Shown: positions 43,518 through 53,781, counted from the first letter of the stretch. The stretch: DNA of 64,000 nucleotides from Planctomycetaceae bacterium (GCA_020638975.1 JACKHN010000010.1:252175-316174), one strand, 5' to 3'. Program-made: numbers and translations. The notes: generated by a model not told the origin, from the letters alone.

Positions 43518-46478
43518 TCAATTCAACATGCGAAACTCGGTCGATGCGAACAACACGTGGACCAATTGGGCAAGTCGTTTTGTAATCGAATCGACTTCCT
43601 CGCCCGTTTCCTCTCCCGTGTTATTCACAAACGCAATCGCTCGTTGGATCTCCAGGGTTGTCGGAGTGCGCGAGAGTGTGACTTGATAGATATCAGCAAC
43701 CAGCTGCTCAGGCGATCGTCCTTCGATAGCCAGCAGTTTTTTGGCGGTTTGCTCGGCGCAGTTCATGACGAACGGGCTGTTCATCAGCAGTAACGCCTGC
43801 GCTGGAACATTTGTCACCGGGCGTTTGCCGACGACAAGATCTGGATCGGCGAAGTCAAAGACGGTTAATGTCGCGGGCAACTCGTTGCGAATGATCGGCA
43901 GGTAGATGCTACGCTTCGCCGTTTCTTTCCGCTCGTAGGCGTCGGCATCCGCTGAATTGTTGTTCACCAAGGTGCCGAGCCCTTCGACAGGCGAACCGCC
44001 GGGAGAAAGGTCAAGGTGGCCGCTGATCGCCAACATAGAATCGCGAATGGCTTCGGCGGGCAGTCGGCGACGATTGGCTCGCCACAGCAATCGGTTTTCC
44101 GGATCGGCTTGCCACGCGTCTTCGTCATGATCGCTGGCCATCTGATAAACGCGGCTGAGCGTGACCTCGCGGACCAACCGTTTGATCGACCAACCAAAAC
44201 CACGATCACTGATCGGCCTGACAAAGCGATCAGCCAGATAGTCGAGCAGTTCAGGATGAGTTGGCCGTTCGCCGAGTTCTCCAAAATTATCAACACTGCG
44301 AACGATACCTTCGCCGAGCAGATGCGACCAAACCCGATTGACGATGACGCGTGAGGTCAAAGGATGCTGCGGGCTTGAGAGCCAGTCGGCTAATTCACGC
44401 CGACCGCTCGTCGCGTCCGGAATCGTCGTGGGCTCGCCGGTTAATGCAACCTGAATGAAACCACGCTGCACTTTCTCGCCGCGATTGCGATGTTCGCCAC
44501 GAATGCAAACCTCGCAATCGCCGATCTCCTTGAACTCGTCGACGGCGATGGCTTTCGGGAGTGGCGGCGGCGCATTCTTCTCCATCGCTTTGATCTGTTC
44601 GTCGAGCGATGCGAGTTCGGCCTTCAGCGTTTCGACGCTGGCGGTCGCTAGTTTAATCGCTGCGTTTTGCGGCGAGTCGGCCACGGCAATCGGTTTGCCG
44701 GCAACGTCCACCTCGACAAGTCGCACGGCGTCGACAATGACATAACCTTTCGTGCCAGTCGTTGAGATCGTCAGTGCGGTTGGCTTGCCGCCTTCAAATC
44801 GAAAGCTGCCGACCGAGGCAAAGAGGTTATCAATGGGCGGCTTGCGGCTTTGATCAAGCGTCACGTCCGACTTGCCGTCCGCGTGGTGAATCGTGATGGG
44901 GACATTGTTCGCGCGATTCCCGCCCGGTGCGTAGGACAGGCGGACTTCGTACAGTCCTGTCTTGGAGGGCTTTAACGTGAACTCGACGGACTTCTCACCC
45001 TTGTCCGTGCCATCATCGTGTATGTAGCCCTTTCCAATGTAGTTGGGCGTCAAAGTCGATGCCTTCCAACTACCGGCAACTTCGGCATCGGCATCGTCGA
45101 AGGTCAGCGAGTTCGCCCCGGAAGCCAATTCCTTTAACTCCTTCTCGGCGTCGTCGAATCGTTTCTTCGTCGCGGCAAGCTGCTTATTTAAGGCTTTGGT
45201 TTGTTCCTCGTGCTGCTTGACCGCCGCAACTTGCTCGGGCTTGGCGGGTAGGTCGCGGCGCGGCCAAGTCGAGACATACTGCTGGCTCTCGCCTTCGAGC
45301 GTCCGCGTGCTGCGAAAAATGCCGGCCAATGCGTAGTAATCCTGCGTGGGAATCGGATCGAACTTGTGATCGTGGCAGCGGCAGCAACCTAGTGTCAGCC
45401 CCATGAACGCGCTGCCGACGGTATTGATCTGCTCGTCGACCACATCCATCGTCAGCTTCTCTTTGTCGCGTTCGCTGAGCATCTTGGTGCCGATCATCAA
45501 GAAGCCCGTTGCGATGATTTGCTCGGCTCGTTGTTCATCGGAGGAGTAAGGCAACAAGTCCCCCGCGATTTGCTCCTGCACAAATCGGTTGAACGGTTTA
45601 TCGTCGTTCATGGCGTTCACCACATAGTCACGATACCGCCAAGCGTTATGAAACGTGGCATTGAAGTCGCCCCCGTTGGAATCCGCATAGCGTGCCACGT
45701 CCAACCAATGCCGACCCCAGTGGACGCCGAACTGAGGCGATTCGAGCAGTCGATCGACTAGCGTTTCGATCGCGTTCGCCGGGTCGTCATTGACGAAGTC
45801 GCTGACCTGCTGCGGTGTCGGTGGCAAGCCGAGCAGGTCATAGTAGAGCCGTCGCACAAGCGTTTCGCGATCGGCATCTATGCTCGGTGATAGCCGAGCT
45901 CGCTCCAACCCCGCCAACACAAAGGCATCAATCTCGGAACGCGGCCACGACGCAACCTTCACTGGCGGGGGAGTATGGGCCTGCGGAGGTTGAAACGCCC
46001 AGAAGTTGCGTCCGGCTTCAATGTCGATCGTGGAGCGAGTCACCGCTCCCGCGTCTCCGCCGCGTGGATCGGGTGCTCCCATCTCAATCCACTTTGCGAA
46101 ATCAGCGATCACACTCTCCGGCAGTCTGCCTGCGGGAGGCATCTCGACGCTCTCGTAACGCATCGCCTCAAGCAATAAACTCTCATCGGGCTTGCCCGGC
46201 ACGAGCGATGTTCCCGAATCGCCGCCTTTTATCAGCCCAGCCGCCGTATCGACAACCAAATTCCCTTTGACTTCTTTCGCGCCAACAGAGTGGCATTCGT
46301 AACAATGCTCGACAAGAACGGGGCGGATCCGAGTCTCGAAGAACTCGAGTTTCTTCGCATCCTCGGCTTGCGATGAGTTGACACGAAATGCAAGCGCACA
46401 AGAGACCGTGATGGCGAGCATACAACGCGCTGCCGTTGTGAAATTGCTAGTACTTGCCGGTCGAAATCGCACGAGCAT
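43518..46478 (-). CDS. PSD1 and cytochrome domain protein (DUF1549/DUF1553)
   Basis: A 986-residue secreted protein. A signal segment (AARCMLAITVSCALAFRV) is followed by a cytochrome c-like domain with heme motif VEHCYECHSVG (CxxCH) and GLIKGGDSGTSLVPGKPDESLLL. Then PSD1/DUF1549 (FVLAGLERARLSPSIDADRETLVRRLYYDLLGLPPTPQQV, GVHWGRHWLDVARYADSNG), a jelly-roll-like carbohydrate-binding insert with a coiled coil, and DUF1553 (LADWLSSPQHPLTSRVIVNRVWSHLLGEGI, LPAEAIRDSMLAISG). The start at 46478 is the last Met before the signal; the frame is open to 47171 only as antisense of ligA. It is coupled with the DUF1501 gene. A role in polysaccharide handling is suspected for these pairs. Confidence 0.93.
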   Translation of the reverse strand: MLVRFRPASTSNFTTAARCMLAITVSCALAFRVNSSQAEDAKKLEFFETRIRPVLVEHCYECHSVGAKEVKGNLVVDTAAGLIKGGDSGTSLVPGKPDESLLLEAMRYESVEMPPAGRLPESVIADFAKWIEMGAPDPRGGDAGAVTRSTIDIEAGRNFWAFQPPQAHTPPPVKVASWPRSEIDAFVLAGLERARLSPSIDADRETLVRRLYYDLLGLPPTPQQVSDFVNDDPANAIETLVDRLLESPQFGVHWGRHWLDVARYADSNGGDFNATFHNAWRYRDYVVNAMNDDKPFNRFVQEQIAGDLLPYSSDEQRAEQIIATGFLMIGTKMLSERDKEKLTMDVVDEQINTVGSAFMGLTLGCCRCHDHKFDPIPTQDYYALAGIFRSTRTLEGESQQYVSTWPRRDLPAKPEQVAAVKQHEEQTKALNKQLAATKKRFDDAEKELKELASGANSLTFDDADAEVAGSWKASTLTPNYIGKGYIHDDGTDKGEKSVEFTLKPSKTGLYEVRLSYAPGGNRANNVPITIHHADGKSDVTLDQSRKPPIDNLFASVGSFRFEGGKPTALTISTTGTKGYVIVDAVRLVEVDVAGKPIAVADSPQNAAIKLATASVETLKAELASLDEQIKAMEKNAPPPLPKAIAVDEFKEIGDCEVCIRGEHRNRGEKVQRGFIQVALTGEPTTIPDATSGRRELADWLSSPQHPLTSRVIVNRVWSHLLGEGIVRSVDNFGELGERPTHPELLDYLADRFVRPISDRGFGWSIKRLVREVTLSRVYQMASDHDEDAWQADPENRLLWRANRRRLPAEAIRDSMLAISGHLDLSPGGSPVEGLGTLVNNNSADADAYERKETAKRSIYLPIIRNELPATLTVFDFADPDLVVGKRPVTNVPAQALLLMNSPFVMNCAEQTAKKLLAIEGRSPEQLVADIYQVTLSRTPTTLEIQRAIAFVNNTGEETGEEVDSITKRLAQLVHVLFASTEFRMLN

Positions 46479-46730
46479 GACCGTTGGGGGCGGGAGGAAT
46501 GTTTGCTGGTGAGCAGTTGGATCGGGAACCAACGACTGAAGCCATTGTATTACGGAACACATGACCGCGTAAATACTTCTGTCGCGATGTTCCTTGCGGA
46601 TGGCGTGGCAACCGTGCTGAGCCACCCCGCCCTCACAACGGCTTAAATCTCTGGCACAATACGGCTTCATCGGTGGTTTTGACGCAACGAATCGACTTTC
46701 ACCTGTTAGCACGTTCGAGGAGCCCGCTAG

Positions 46731-48734
46731 ATGACTGCCGCAGTCGAGCAACGAATCGTGGAGCTTCGTGAACAAATTCGCCACCACGATCGCCTGTACT
46801 ACGTCGACGCTTCGCCCGCAATCAGCGACACAGAGTACGATCAATTGATGCACGAGTTGCAGGAGCTCGAACGCGAGCACCCTGAACTCATCACACCCGA
46901 TAGCCCGACCCAACGAGTTGGCGAACAGCCGGTCGACCATTTGCCGGAAGCGGCACATCGCTTGCCGATGCTTTCGATCGAAAACACCTACTCCGTCGAG
47001 GAAGTCCAAAAATGGGCGGAGCGGACCATCAAAGCGTTGCCTGATGAAGCGATCGAGTGGGTCGTCGAGCTGAAAATCGACGGTGCGGCTGTTTCGCTCA
47101 TCTACGAGAATGGCGTGCTCGTGCAAGGATTGACTCGCGGCGATGGCACCACTGGCAGCGACATTACTCACAACGTCCGTACGATAGGCGATATCCCGTT
47201 GCGGCTAGTCGGGGATAACGTGCCAAGTGTGCTCGAGGTACGCGGCGAGATCTTCATGACCAACTCGACACTCGTTGCGTTGAATCAGCGCCAACAAAAC
47301 AAGGGTGAGTCGCTGTTCGCCAATCCGCGAAACGTTGCGTCGGGAACCATCACCATGCTCGACCCACGCATTTGTGCCGAGCGTGGGCTGCGGATGTTCT
47401 GTCACGGTACCGGCTACTGCGAAGGGATTAAGGCGTCGAACTACATCGACTTCCTGAGCGAGATCGGGGGTTATGGCCTGCGTCCCACGCCCCACGTCGC
47501 TGCGTTCCAGACAATCGCTGCGGCGATGGAACATGCCGAGTCAGTGATCGAGCAGTTGCACGAACTTGACTTTGAAGTCGATGGCCTCGTCATTAAAGTC
47601 AACAGCTTCGACCAGCGGGCTCGTTTGGGAACGACTTCGAAGAGTCCGCGCTGGGTCATTGCCTACAAGTGGGAAAAGTGGGAAGCGACGACGCGATTAA
47701 ATGAAATTCGAGTGCAGGTTGGTAAGTCGGGAGCCATCACACCTGTCGCCAATTTGGAACCCGTGGAACTCGACCGCACGATCGTCAGCCGCGCAAGCTT
47801 GCACAACGCAGACGAAATCCAACGCAAGGATATACGCGTCGGCGATATCGTTGTCGTCGAGAAAGCCGGTCGCATCATTCCTCATATTGTTCGCGTCGAG
47901 AAGCATGAACGCAGGAGCGACTTGCCCGTGTTCGAGTTTCCGACGAAGTGCCCCGAGTGTGAAACGGAACTTGTGAAGGACGAGGGTGGCGTCTATATCC
48001 GCTGCCCGAACTTGGAGTGCCCCGCCCAAGTCAAGGAACGAATCCGCTTCTTCGCCAGTCGCAAGGCGATGGACATCGAAGGGTTAGGCGACAAACTGGT
48101 TGATCAACTAGTAAGCGGTGGGTTGGTCGCGACGTACGGCGATTTGTATCGCCTGCAAGACCGCAAGGCCGACTTGCTGGCTCTCGAGCGGATGGGCGAA
48201 AAGTCAGCGGACAACTTGCTGCAGGGGATCGCAGCAAGTCGCGAGCGAGATCTGGCGTCGTTGTTGAATGCGCTGTCGATACGCCATGTGGGGACAACCG
48301 TCGCGAGGGTCTTGGCGGAGCATTTTGGATCGGTCGAAGCGATTGAAGCCGCGTCGGTCGAAGAGCTTGCCGACGTCAACGAGATCGGCGGCATCATCGC
48401 CGAAAGTGTCTACAACTTCCTGCACAGCGACTTTGGGAAGGGCATCGTTGATGATTTACGGTCACTGGGACTGAAGATGGAAGCGGCTAAGCGGTCGCTC
48501 GCGAGCGAGACGCTGACCGGCAAGTCATTCGTCGTGACCGGTACGTTGGTGAAGTACACTCGCGACGAAATACAAGAGCTGATTCGGCAGCACGGTGGCA
48601 AAGTATCGTCTAGCGTGTCCGCTAAGACGGACTTCCTCGTCGCCGGAGAAAAGGCCGGGAGCAAACTCGCTAAGGCCGAGAAACTTGGCGTTCAAGTCCT
48701 TACCGAAGATCAATTTGAAGCGATGATTCAGTAA
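46731..48734 (+). CDS. ligA: NAD-dependent DNA ligase
   Basis: A 667-residue enzyme sealing nicks in replication and repair. Domain Ia (RHHDRLYYVDASPAISDTEYDQLMHELQELE) binds NAD; the adenylation Lys lies in EWVVELKIDGAAVSLIYENG. Then an OB fold (VGKSGAITPVANLEPVEL), a four-Cys zinc finger (CPECETELVKDEGG ... CPNLECPAQ), the helix-hairpin-helix region (SLLNALSIRHVGTTVARVLAEHFGSVEAI), and a C-terminal BRCT domain (LTGKSFVVTGTLVKYTRDE). The length is normal (about 670). The ATG at 46731 has GGAG 9 bases upstream. Confidence 0.97.
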   Translation: MTAAVEQRIVELREQIRHHDRLYYVDASPAISDTEYDQLMHELQELEREHPELITPDSPTQRVGEQPVDHLPEAAHRLPMLSIENTYSVEEVQKWAERTIKALPDEAIEWVVELKIDGAAVSLIYENGVLVQGLTRGDGTTGSDITHNVRTIGDIPLRLVGDNVPSVLEVRGEIFMTNSTLVALNQRQQNKGESLFANPRNVASGTITMLDPRICAERGLRMFCHGTGYCEGIKASNYIDFLSEIGGYGLRPTPHVAAFQTIAAAMEHAESVIEQLHELDFEVDGLVIKVNSFDQRARLGTTSKSPRWVIAYKWEKWEATTRLNEIRVQVGKSGAITPVANLEPVELDRTIVSRASLHNADEIQRKDIRVGDIVVVEKAGRIIPHIVRVEKHERRSDLPVFEFPTKCPECETELVKDEGGVYIRCPNLECPAQVKERIRFFASRKAMDIEGLGDKLVDQLVSGGLVATYGDLYRLQDRKADLLALERMGEKSADNLLQGIAASRERDLASLLNALSIRHVGTTVARVLAEHFGSVEAIEAASVEELADVNEIGGIIAESVYNFLHSDFGKGIVDDLRSLGLKMEAAKRSLASETLTGKSFVVTGTLVKYTRDEIQELIRQHGGKVSSSVSAKTDFLVAGEKAGSKLAKAEKLGVQVLTEDQFEAMIQ

Positions 48735-48872
48735 AGTGGGCACAGCTATCGCTACTGCTACGTATTCGATCTCACAGACACAAAGCGAGTCATCGCCGAC
48801 AATTCGATCGACGACCGCATGACTATTTGTCATACAGTCACTTAAATCATTGCACAACGCAAAGCATCTGCC

Positions 48873-49724
48873 ATGAGCGTACAGTCGGCGCGCATACTCA
48901 CCTTCGTCATCAGCGTAGCAGCAACGTGTTCGATCGTTGAAGCGGGGCCGACCGTTACCGTTGGCCGCAACGTCGTCGCGAGCGAGCGTGTTTCGATTGA
49001 GCAGATCGACCATTCGCAGTGGGACTTGTTGCTGAAGAGGTATGTCGACCAAGCAGGAAACGTTAACTACACCGCGTGGAAGCGGTCTGCCGAGGACGTG
49101 CGACAACTGGACGCTTACCTCGCTCATCTTTCGCAAGCCGATCCACGACAGCGGGCCCATCGCGAAGCCACGCTGGCGTTCTGGATCAATGCTTATAATG
49201 CTGTCACGATCAAGGGCATCCTCCGTGAGTATCCCACGACCAGCATTCGCAATCACACCGCCCGCCTCTTTGGTTACAACATTTGGAAGGATTTACACCT
49301 GATCGTCGGAGGCGATAGTTTTTATCTTGAACAGATGGAGCACGAGATCCTGCGCAAGATGAGCGAACCGCGGATTCATTTCGCGATCGTCTGCGCGTCA
49401 AAGAGTTGCCCAAAGCTTCGCAACGAAGCGTATGTCGCTCAGAACTTGGAAGCACAATTGACAGAGAATGCTCGTGATTTCTTCGCAAATGCCAATAATT
49501 TCCGTTACGATCCCAGCGGGCAGCGTTTCTACCTCTCTTCGATCTTAAGTTGGTTTGCGGACGATTTCGGCAGCGATCAAGCGAACCAACTTGGCGCGAT
49601 CGCCCCCTATTTGCCAATCGCAGCGGCACAGCAAGCCGCGAATGCCAACGCCGTTCGCCTTTCCTACCTGGACTACGACTGGGACTTGAACGATCAAGCG
49701 ACGGTCCGTTCGGCGAGGCGATGA
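48873..49724 (+). CDS. DUF547 domain protein, secreted
   Basis: A 283-residue protein with an N-terminal signal peptide (ARILTFVISVAATCSIVEAG). The DUF547 core is clear: LAFWINAYNAVTIKGILREYP, IWKDLHLIVGGDSFYLEQMEHEIL, then RIHFAIVCASKSCPKLRNEAYVAQNLEAQL and FYLSSILSWFADDFG. Two conserved cysteines lie in CASKSCP. The function of DUF547 is not settled. It follows ligA by about 140 bases on the same strand. Confidence 0.9.
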   Translation: MSVQSARILTFVISVAATCSIVEAGPTVTVGRNVVASERVSIEQIDHSQWDLLLKRYVDQAGNVNYTAWKRSAEDVRQLDAYLAHLSQADPRQRAHREATLAFWINAYNAVTIKGILREYPTTSIRNHTARLFGYNIWKDLHLIVGGDSFYLEQMEHEILRKMSEPRIHFAIVCASKSCPKLRNEAYVAQNLEAQLTENARDFFANANNFRYDPSGQRFYLSSILSWFADDFGSDQANQLGAIAPYLPIAAAQQAANANAVRLSYLDYDWDLNDQATVRSARR

Positions 49725-49849
49725 AGTTGATTCAACCGTAGTTTCTCCCTCCCTGCGAACGGAAATCGCCCAAACGTGTCGCGGAAGCTTCGTTTGAATA
49801 TACTGGTTTGAGCGCGACCGGCGCAGTTGACTAGCTCTACAAACGAGGC

Positions 49850-50950
49850 ATGAAGAGAATGAAGTGCATTGACCTACGGATAAACGTTGTGCGGTCGTTG
49901 GCAACAACGCTGGCAATCACGTGTGCGGCGTTGTCGTTCAACGCTCCCGCGAGCGCGGCCGAGCGGCCCGCCCCCCTTCCAATCCCAGACTCCGACGCGT
50001 CTTCGGAAGCAGAAATGAAGCCTTACGTCGAGTTGATTGAGCATGCGAACGCCAAGATCGATATGGTGGCGATTCCCAGCGGCAAGTTCACAATGGGAAG
50101 TCCCGCTTCGGAAGCGGATCGCAACGATGACGAAGGGCCGCAGCGCGAAGTCGCGATCGAGGCATTCTGGATGGGTAAGTACGAAATCACATGGGATGCG
50201 TACGAAGTCTGGATGTCGGACCTTGATGTCTTTCGTCGTACGGCGTTCAACATCGAGCCGAACGCTCGCGACAAAGCGGCCGACGAGTTTCAGCTCAGCC
50301 AGCCGACCGAGCCCTACACCGACATGAGCTTCGGCATGGGAACGCGAGGCTATCCGGCGATTTGCATGACGCAACATGCCGCGCGGACCTTTTGTAAGTG
50401 GCTGAGTGCCAAGACCGGACGCTACTATCGCTTGCCAACCGAGGCCGAGTGGGAATACGCCTGCCGCGCGGGAACAACAACCGCTTATTCATTCGGTGAC
50501 GACGCGGCTCAACTCGAGGACTATGCCTGGTTCTATGACAACAGCGAAGCTTACGCGAAGGTCGGAACCAAGAAGCCCAATCCCTGGGGCTTGTATGACA
50601 TGCACGGGAACGCTTCCGAGTGGGTACTCGATCAGTACATTCCGGACTTCTATGCCAGCGAAGCGGGGCGCGCGAAGCAGCCTCTGGCGATTCCTACGAC
50701 GCTCTATCCCCGCGTCGTCCGCGGTGGCGGTTGGGACGACGATGCTGATCGATTGCGGAGCGCGGCTCGGATTGCTTCCAGCGAGGAATGGAAGCAACAG
50801 GACCCGCAACTGCCTCAAAGCATTTGGTATCACACGGATGCGTTGAGTGTTGGGTTTCGCATCGTGCGACCGCTGGTGGAACCATCGGACGAAGAGAAGG
50901 CCGCCAAGTGGGACAAGACCGACCCACCACAAATCGACGAAGCTGAGTGA
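49850..50950 (+). CDS. SUMF1/FGE-fold protein, secreted
   Basis: A 366-residue protein with a signal peptide (VVRSLATTLAITCAALSFNAPASAA). The SUMF1 (formylglycine-generating enzyme) fold is seen as MVAIPSGKFTMGSPASEADRNDDEGPQREV, FWMGKYEITWDAYEVWM, YYRLPTEAEWEYACRAGT, GLYDMHGNASEWVLDQYI and a C-terminal GFRIVRP. Catalytic FGEs end in 'GFRCA' and have a second Cys upstream; here the position is Ile (GFRIV) and no Cys is at the partner site. So it is probably a ligand-binding SUMF1 protein, not a sulfatase activator. No sulfatase of the classic type is adjacent. Confidence 0.88.
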   Translation: MKRMKCIDLRINVVRSLATTLAITCAALSFNAPASAAERPAPLPIPDSDASSEAEMKPYVELIEHANAKIDMVAIPSGKFTMGSPASEADRNDDEGPQREVAIEAFWMGKYEITWDAYEVWMSDLDVFRRTAFNIEPNARDKAADEFQLSQPTEPYTDMSFGMGTRGYPAICMTQHAARTFCKWLSAKTGRYYRLPTEAEWEYACRAGTTTAYSFGDDAAQLEDYAWFYDNSEAYAKVGTKKPNPWGLYDMHGNASEWVLDQYIPDFYASEAGRAKQPLAIPTTLYPRVVRGGGWDDDADRLRSAARIASSEEWKQQDPQLPQSIWYHTDALSVGFRIVRPLVEPSDEEKAAKWDKTDPPQIDEAE

Positions 50951-51053
50951 CAACGGCCTCGGATTAGCGCACAATATTAGTCGTTGAAATCGATATACCT
51001 AGCCTCGCTCGCCCCACCTGAAAACAACCCACCTCTTCTCGAAAGGCCGGATC

Positions 51054-52430
51054 ATGACTGACTCACTCAAACAAACTTCATCCCGTCGCGACTTTCTGAA
51101 AAGTACCGGCACGCTCGCAGCCGCCACGACGCTCGTCGCTGGTTCAGTTCCGCACGTGCATGCAGCAGCCGATGGCACGATTAAGGTGGCCTTGATCGGA
51201 TGCGGCGGTCGTGGAACAGGTGCGGCGTCGAACGCGCTGCGGGTCGAGAATGGTCCAACCAAGCTGGTGGCCATGGCTGATGTGTTTCAAGATCGACTTG
51301 ATATCAGCTATCGAAGTCTCTCGACGCAACACCCGAACGAAGTCGATGTGCCAAAGAACCGTCAGTTCGTAGGCTTCGAGGCGTACAAAGACGCGATGGA
51401 TTGCTTAGGCCCCGGCGACGTGGCGATCTTTACGACTCCGCTCGCGTTCCGTTGGGTGCATTTCGGCTATGCGATCGAAAAGGGCATCAATGTCTTCATG
51501 GAGAAGCCGCTCACAGCAGATGGGCCGAGCAGCAAAAAGATGTTCGAGTTGGCCAAGAAGGCCGATGAGAAGAATCTGAAAGTCGGTGTCGGTTTGATGG
51601 TTCGTCATTGCAAGGCGCGTCAAGCCTTAGCAAACAAGATCCACGACGGCGAGTTGGGAGATGTCCTGACGCTTCGTGCTTACCGAATGGCAGGACCGAC
51701 CGGTTCGGCGGCAGTGGGCCCGGCGCCTGAAGGAGTGAGTGAGTTGGAGCATCAGATCCGGAACTTCCACGGCTTCTTGTGGGCCAGCGGTGGTGCGGTC
51801 AGCGACTTTTTGATTCACAACATCGACGAAGGATGTTGGGCGAAAGGAGCTTGGCCGATCATGGCACAAGCCATCGGCGGTCGACACTATCGTGGCAACA
51901 CGATCGACCAGAACTTCGATAGCTATGCGATTGAATATACGTTCGAGGATGGTACGAAGTTGTTCGTCGATGGCCGAACGATTCCTGGATGCAACAAAGA
52001 TTTCGCGACCTACGTTCACGGCACGAAAGGGTCGGCAGTCTTCTCGACCGCAGGCCACATTCCAGCGAGGAGTCGCATTTATAAAGGTCAGAACTTCGTA
52101 AAGAACGATCTCGTGTGGGCGTTCCCCGATCCAGAGCCGAATCCTTACCAAGTGGAGTGGGACGACCTGATCAACGCCATCAAGGAAGACAAGGCGTACA
52201 ACGAAGTGGAACGTGGGGTGAAAGCCAGTGTTGTCACCTCGATGGGCCGCATGGCAGCTCACACGGGTCAGATCATCACCTATGACCAGATGCTTAACTG
52301 CGACCACGCCTTTGCTCCGGATGCAGACAAATTAACCTTCGATGGCCCAGCGCCGTTGGTGGCCGATGCGAATGGCAAATACCCCGTCCCCATGCCCGGA
52401 TTGGTTGTGGATCGCGAATATCTCGTTTAA
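51054..52430 (+). CDS. Tat-exported Gfo/Idh/MocA oxidoreductase
   Basis: A 458-residue protein with a Tat signal (SSRRDFLKSTGTLAAATTLVAGSV, cleavage near AHA). The Rossmann motif is KVALIGCGGRGTGAASNAL. The family motif EKPLTADGPSSKKMFELAKK carries the conserved Lys. The C-terminal domain has GFLWASGGAVSDFLIHNIDEGCWAKGAWP and IEYTFEDGTKLFVDGRTIPGC. Periplasmic members of this family are very numerous in planctomycetes; they keep NAD(P) from the cytoplasm and probably act on sugars. A clear terminator follows at 52461. Confidence 0.93.
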   Translation: MTDSLKQTSSRRDFLKSTGTLAAATTLVAGSVPHVHAAADGTIKVALIGCGGRGTGAASNALRVENGPTKLVAMADVFQDRLDISYRSLSTQHPNEVDVPKNRQFVGFEAYKDAMDCLGPGDVAIFTTPLAFRWVHFGYAIEKGINVFMEKPLTADGPSSKKMFELAKKADEKNLKVGVGLMVRHCKARQALANKIHDGELGDVLTLRAYRMAGPTGSAAVGPAPEGVSELEHQIRNFHGFLWASGGAVSDFLIHNIDEGCWAKGAWPIMAQAIGGRHYRGNTIDQNFDSYAIEYTFEDGTKLFVDGRTIPGCNKDFATYVHGTKGSAVFSTAGHIPARSRIYKGQNFVKNDLVWAFPDPEPNPYQVEWDDLINAIKEDKAYNEVERGVKASVVTSMGRMAAHTGQIITYDQMLNCDHAFAPDADKLTFDGPAPLVADANGKYPVPMPGLVVDREYLV

Positions 52431-52460
52431 GACGCAGCGACCACACCAAACGAACACTTC

Positions 52461-52488
52461 GAGCGGCGAGAAATCGTCGCTCTTTTTT
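52461..52488 (+). terminator. Rho-independent terminator of the Gfo/Idh gene
   Basis: The stem GAGCGGCGA / TCGTCGCTC (9 bp, one mismatch) is followed by TTTTTTG. It starts 30 bases after the stop. From here to rpsB (52983) the only other feature is the family B repeat, so the rpsB promoter is probably at 52780-52960. Confidence 0.85.
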
Positions 52489-52645
52489 GTGGCTGTACGG
52501 TCGGTTAAAACTCGCCTTCGGCACTGGTTTTCACCTCGAATCAGCCACTTTTTGGGTGGCGGTGCCGGGATCTTCGATGCACTGGCCGCATCCGACTTCA
52601 AAGGGTTGATGCATCCGGAAATTGGAGCCACTCACCGCGAGTGCT

Positions 52646-52777
52646 GGGCTTTTCAGTTTTTCAAATTGAAGGGATTCGTACGACGGCTCTCCGAAGCCTT
52701 CGAGCAACGAATTACTGAGTTCGACGGCTTCGGAGAGCCGTCGTACAAATTGTGCAGATTGAACAAAACGAAAGCCC
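52646..52777. repeat. Foldback element, family B, copy 2
   Basis: A 132-bp copy with ends GGGCTTTTC / GAAAGCCC-type, AT-rich subterminal segments and long complementary arms (52678-52702 and 52722-52746) with a GTACGACGGCTCTCCGAAG core. Inner bases differ from copy 1 but pair with each other, so the fold is kept by compensating changes. Confidence 0.85.
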
Positions 52778-52982
52778 TGACCGCGACTAACTCCCAATTG
52801 ACCGAAATTCCCCAGGCTGATAGATTCAAACGCTTGTCGCCTCGCCGCAAACTGGGCATGTAGCACGATTTGCGTACGGCAAGGCACCTCTTTTTGCCCC
52901 TCGGCTGAACGAGCGAAGGTTCGACCTGTGGCGGGATTGTCCCGTCATCGCTTGGCGGTCAAAGAAGTTAGGGAGTTTGTTA

Positions 52983-53762
52983 GTGTCGAATACTCTTGTT
53001 ACCGAACTTGTCGAAGCCGGCGTGCATTTTGGCCATCGTGCCAGTCGCTGGAACCCGAAGATGGCGGCGTATATCTACGCTCGCAAGAACTTAATCCACA
53101 TAATCGACATCCGCGAGACTGTTCGCGGGTTGTTGCGAGCCAAGAAGTATCTTGGCGATGTCGCTGCGGGCGGTAGCTTGATCTTGTTCGTTGGCACGAA
53201 GCGTCAGGCCAGCGGAACGATCGAGCGTGAAGCTCTGCGGTGCGGAATGCCCTTCGTGAACGAGCGTTGGCTCGGCGGTGCTTTGACCAACTTCCGCACC
53301 ATCCGCAATCGGTTGGCTCGCCTGGAGGAACTTGAGCGATTGCGAACTAGTGACGAGCTTTCGACTTACTCCAAGAAAATGCAATCGGCATTGAATCGTG
53401 AGTATCGAAAGATGTATCGCAACCTGAACGGTTTGCGAACGATGAACCGTTTGCCTGAGTGCTTGGTGATCATCGATCCCAAGAAGGAACGCAACGCGAT
53501 TCGCGAAGCCCGCAAGCTAGGTATCACGACAGTCGCACTAATCGATACTGATTGCGATCCAGACTTGGTTGATTTGCCGATCCCCGGTAACGATGACGGC
53601 ATTCGATCGATCGAGTTGATTGCCAAGCACGTCGCAGACGCGATTTTTGCCGCGAAAAACATGGTGGCGTTGCAGGATAAGGATGCAGTTCCGGACACGA
53701 CAACGGTCGCGCCGGAGGTGCAAGCCGAAGCTGACGCCAAGTCGGACGCAGATGCGTCTTAG
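52983..53762 (+). CDS. rpsB: 30S ribosomal protein S2
   Basis: A 259-residue S2 that joins the 30S subunit late and recruits S1. Blocks: LVEAGVHFGHRASRWNPKMAAYIYARKN, IIDIRETVRGLLRAKKYL, GTKRQASGTIEREA, VNERWLGGALTNFRTIRNR and LGITTVALIDTDCDPDLVDLPIPGNDDGIRSI. The start is GTG 52983 with AGGGAG 7 bases before it; a TTG at 52977 would add two residues. The acidic, Ala-rich tail after residue 240 is variable in the family. It leads the conserved rpsB-tsf-pyrH-frr block. Confidence 0.97.
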   Translation: MSNTLVTELVEAGVHFGHRASRWNPKMAAYIYARKNLIHIIDIRETVRGLLRAKKYLGDVAAGGSLILFVGTKRQASGTIEREALRCGMPFVNERWLGGALTNFRTIRNRLARLEELERLRTSDELSTYSKKMQSALNREYRKMYRNLNGLRTMNRLPECLVIIDPKKERNAIREARKLGITTVALIDTDCDPDLVDLPIPGNDDGIRSIELIAKHVADAIFAAKNMVALQDKDAVPDTTTVAPEVQAEADAKSDADAS

Positions 53763-53781
53763 TTGACTCACCTCGCAAGAA

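Noticed and set aside
46479..47171. N-terminal extension of the PSD1 protein frame by 231 residues
   Set aside because: It runs antisense to ligA and upstream of a clear signal peptide start at 46478; the reading is not protein-like.
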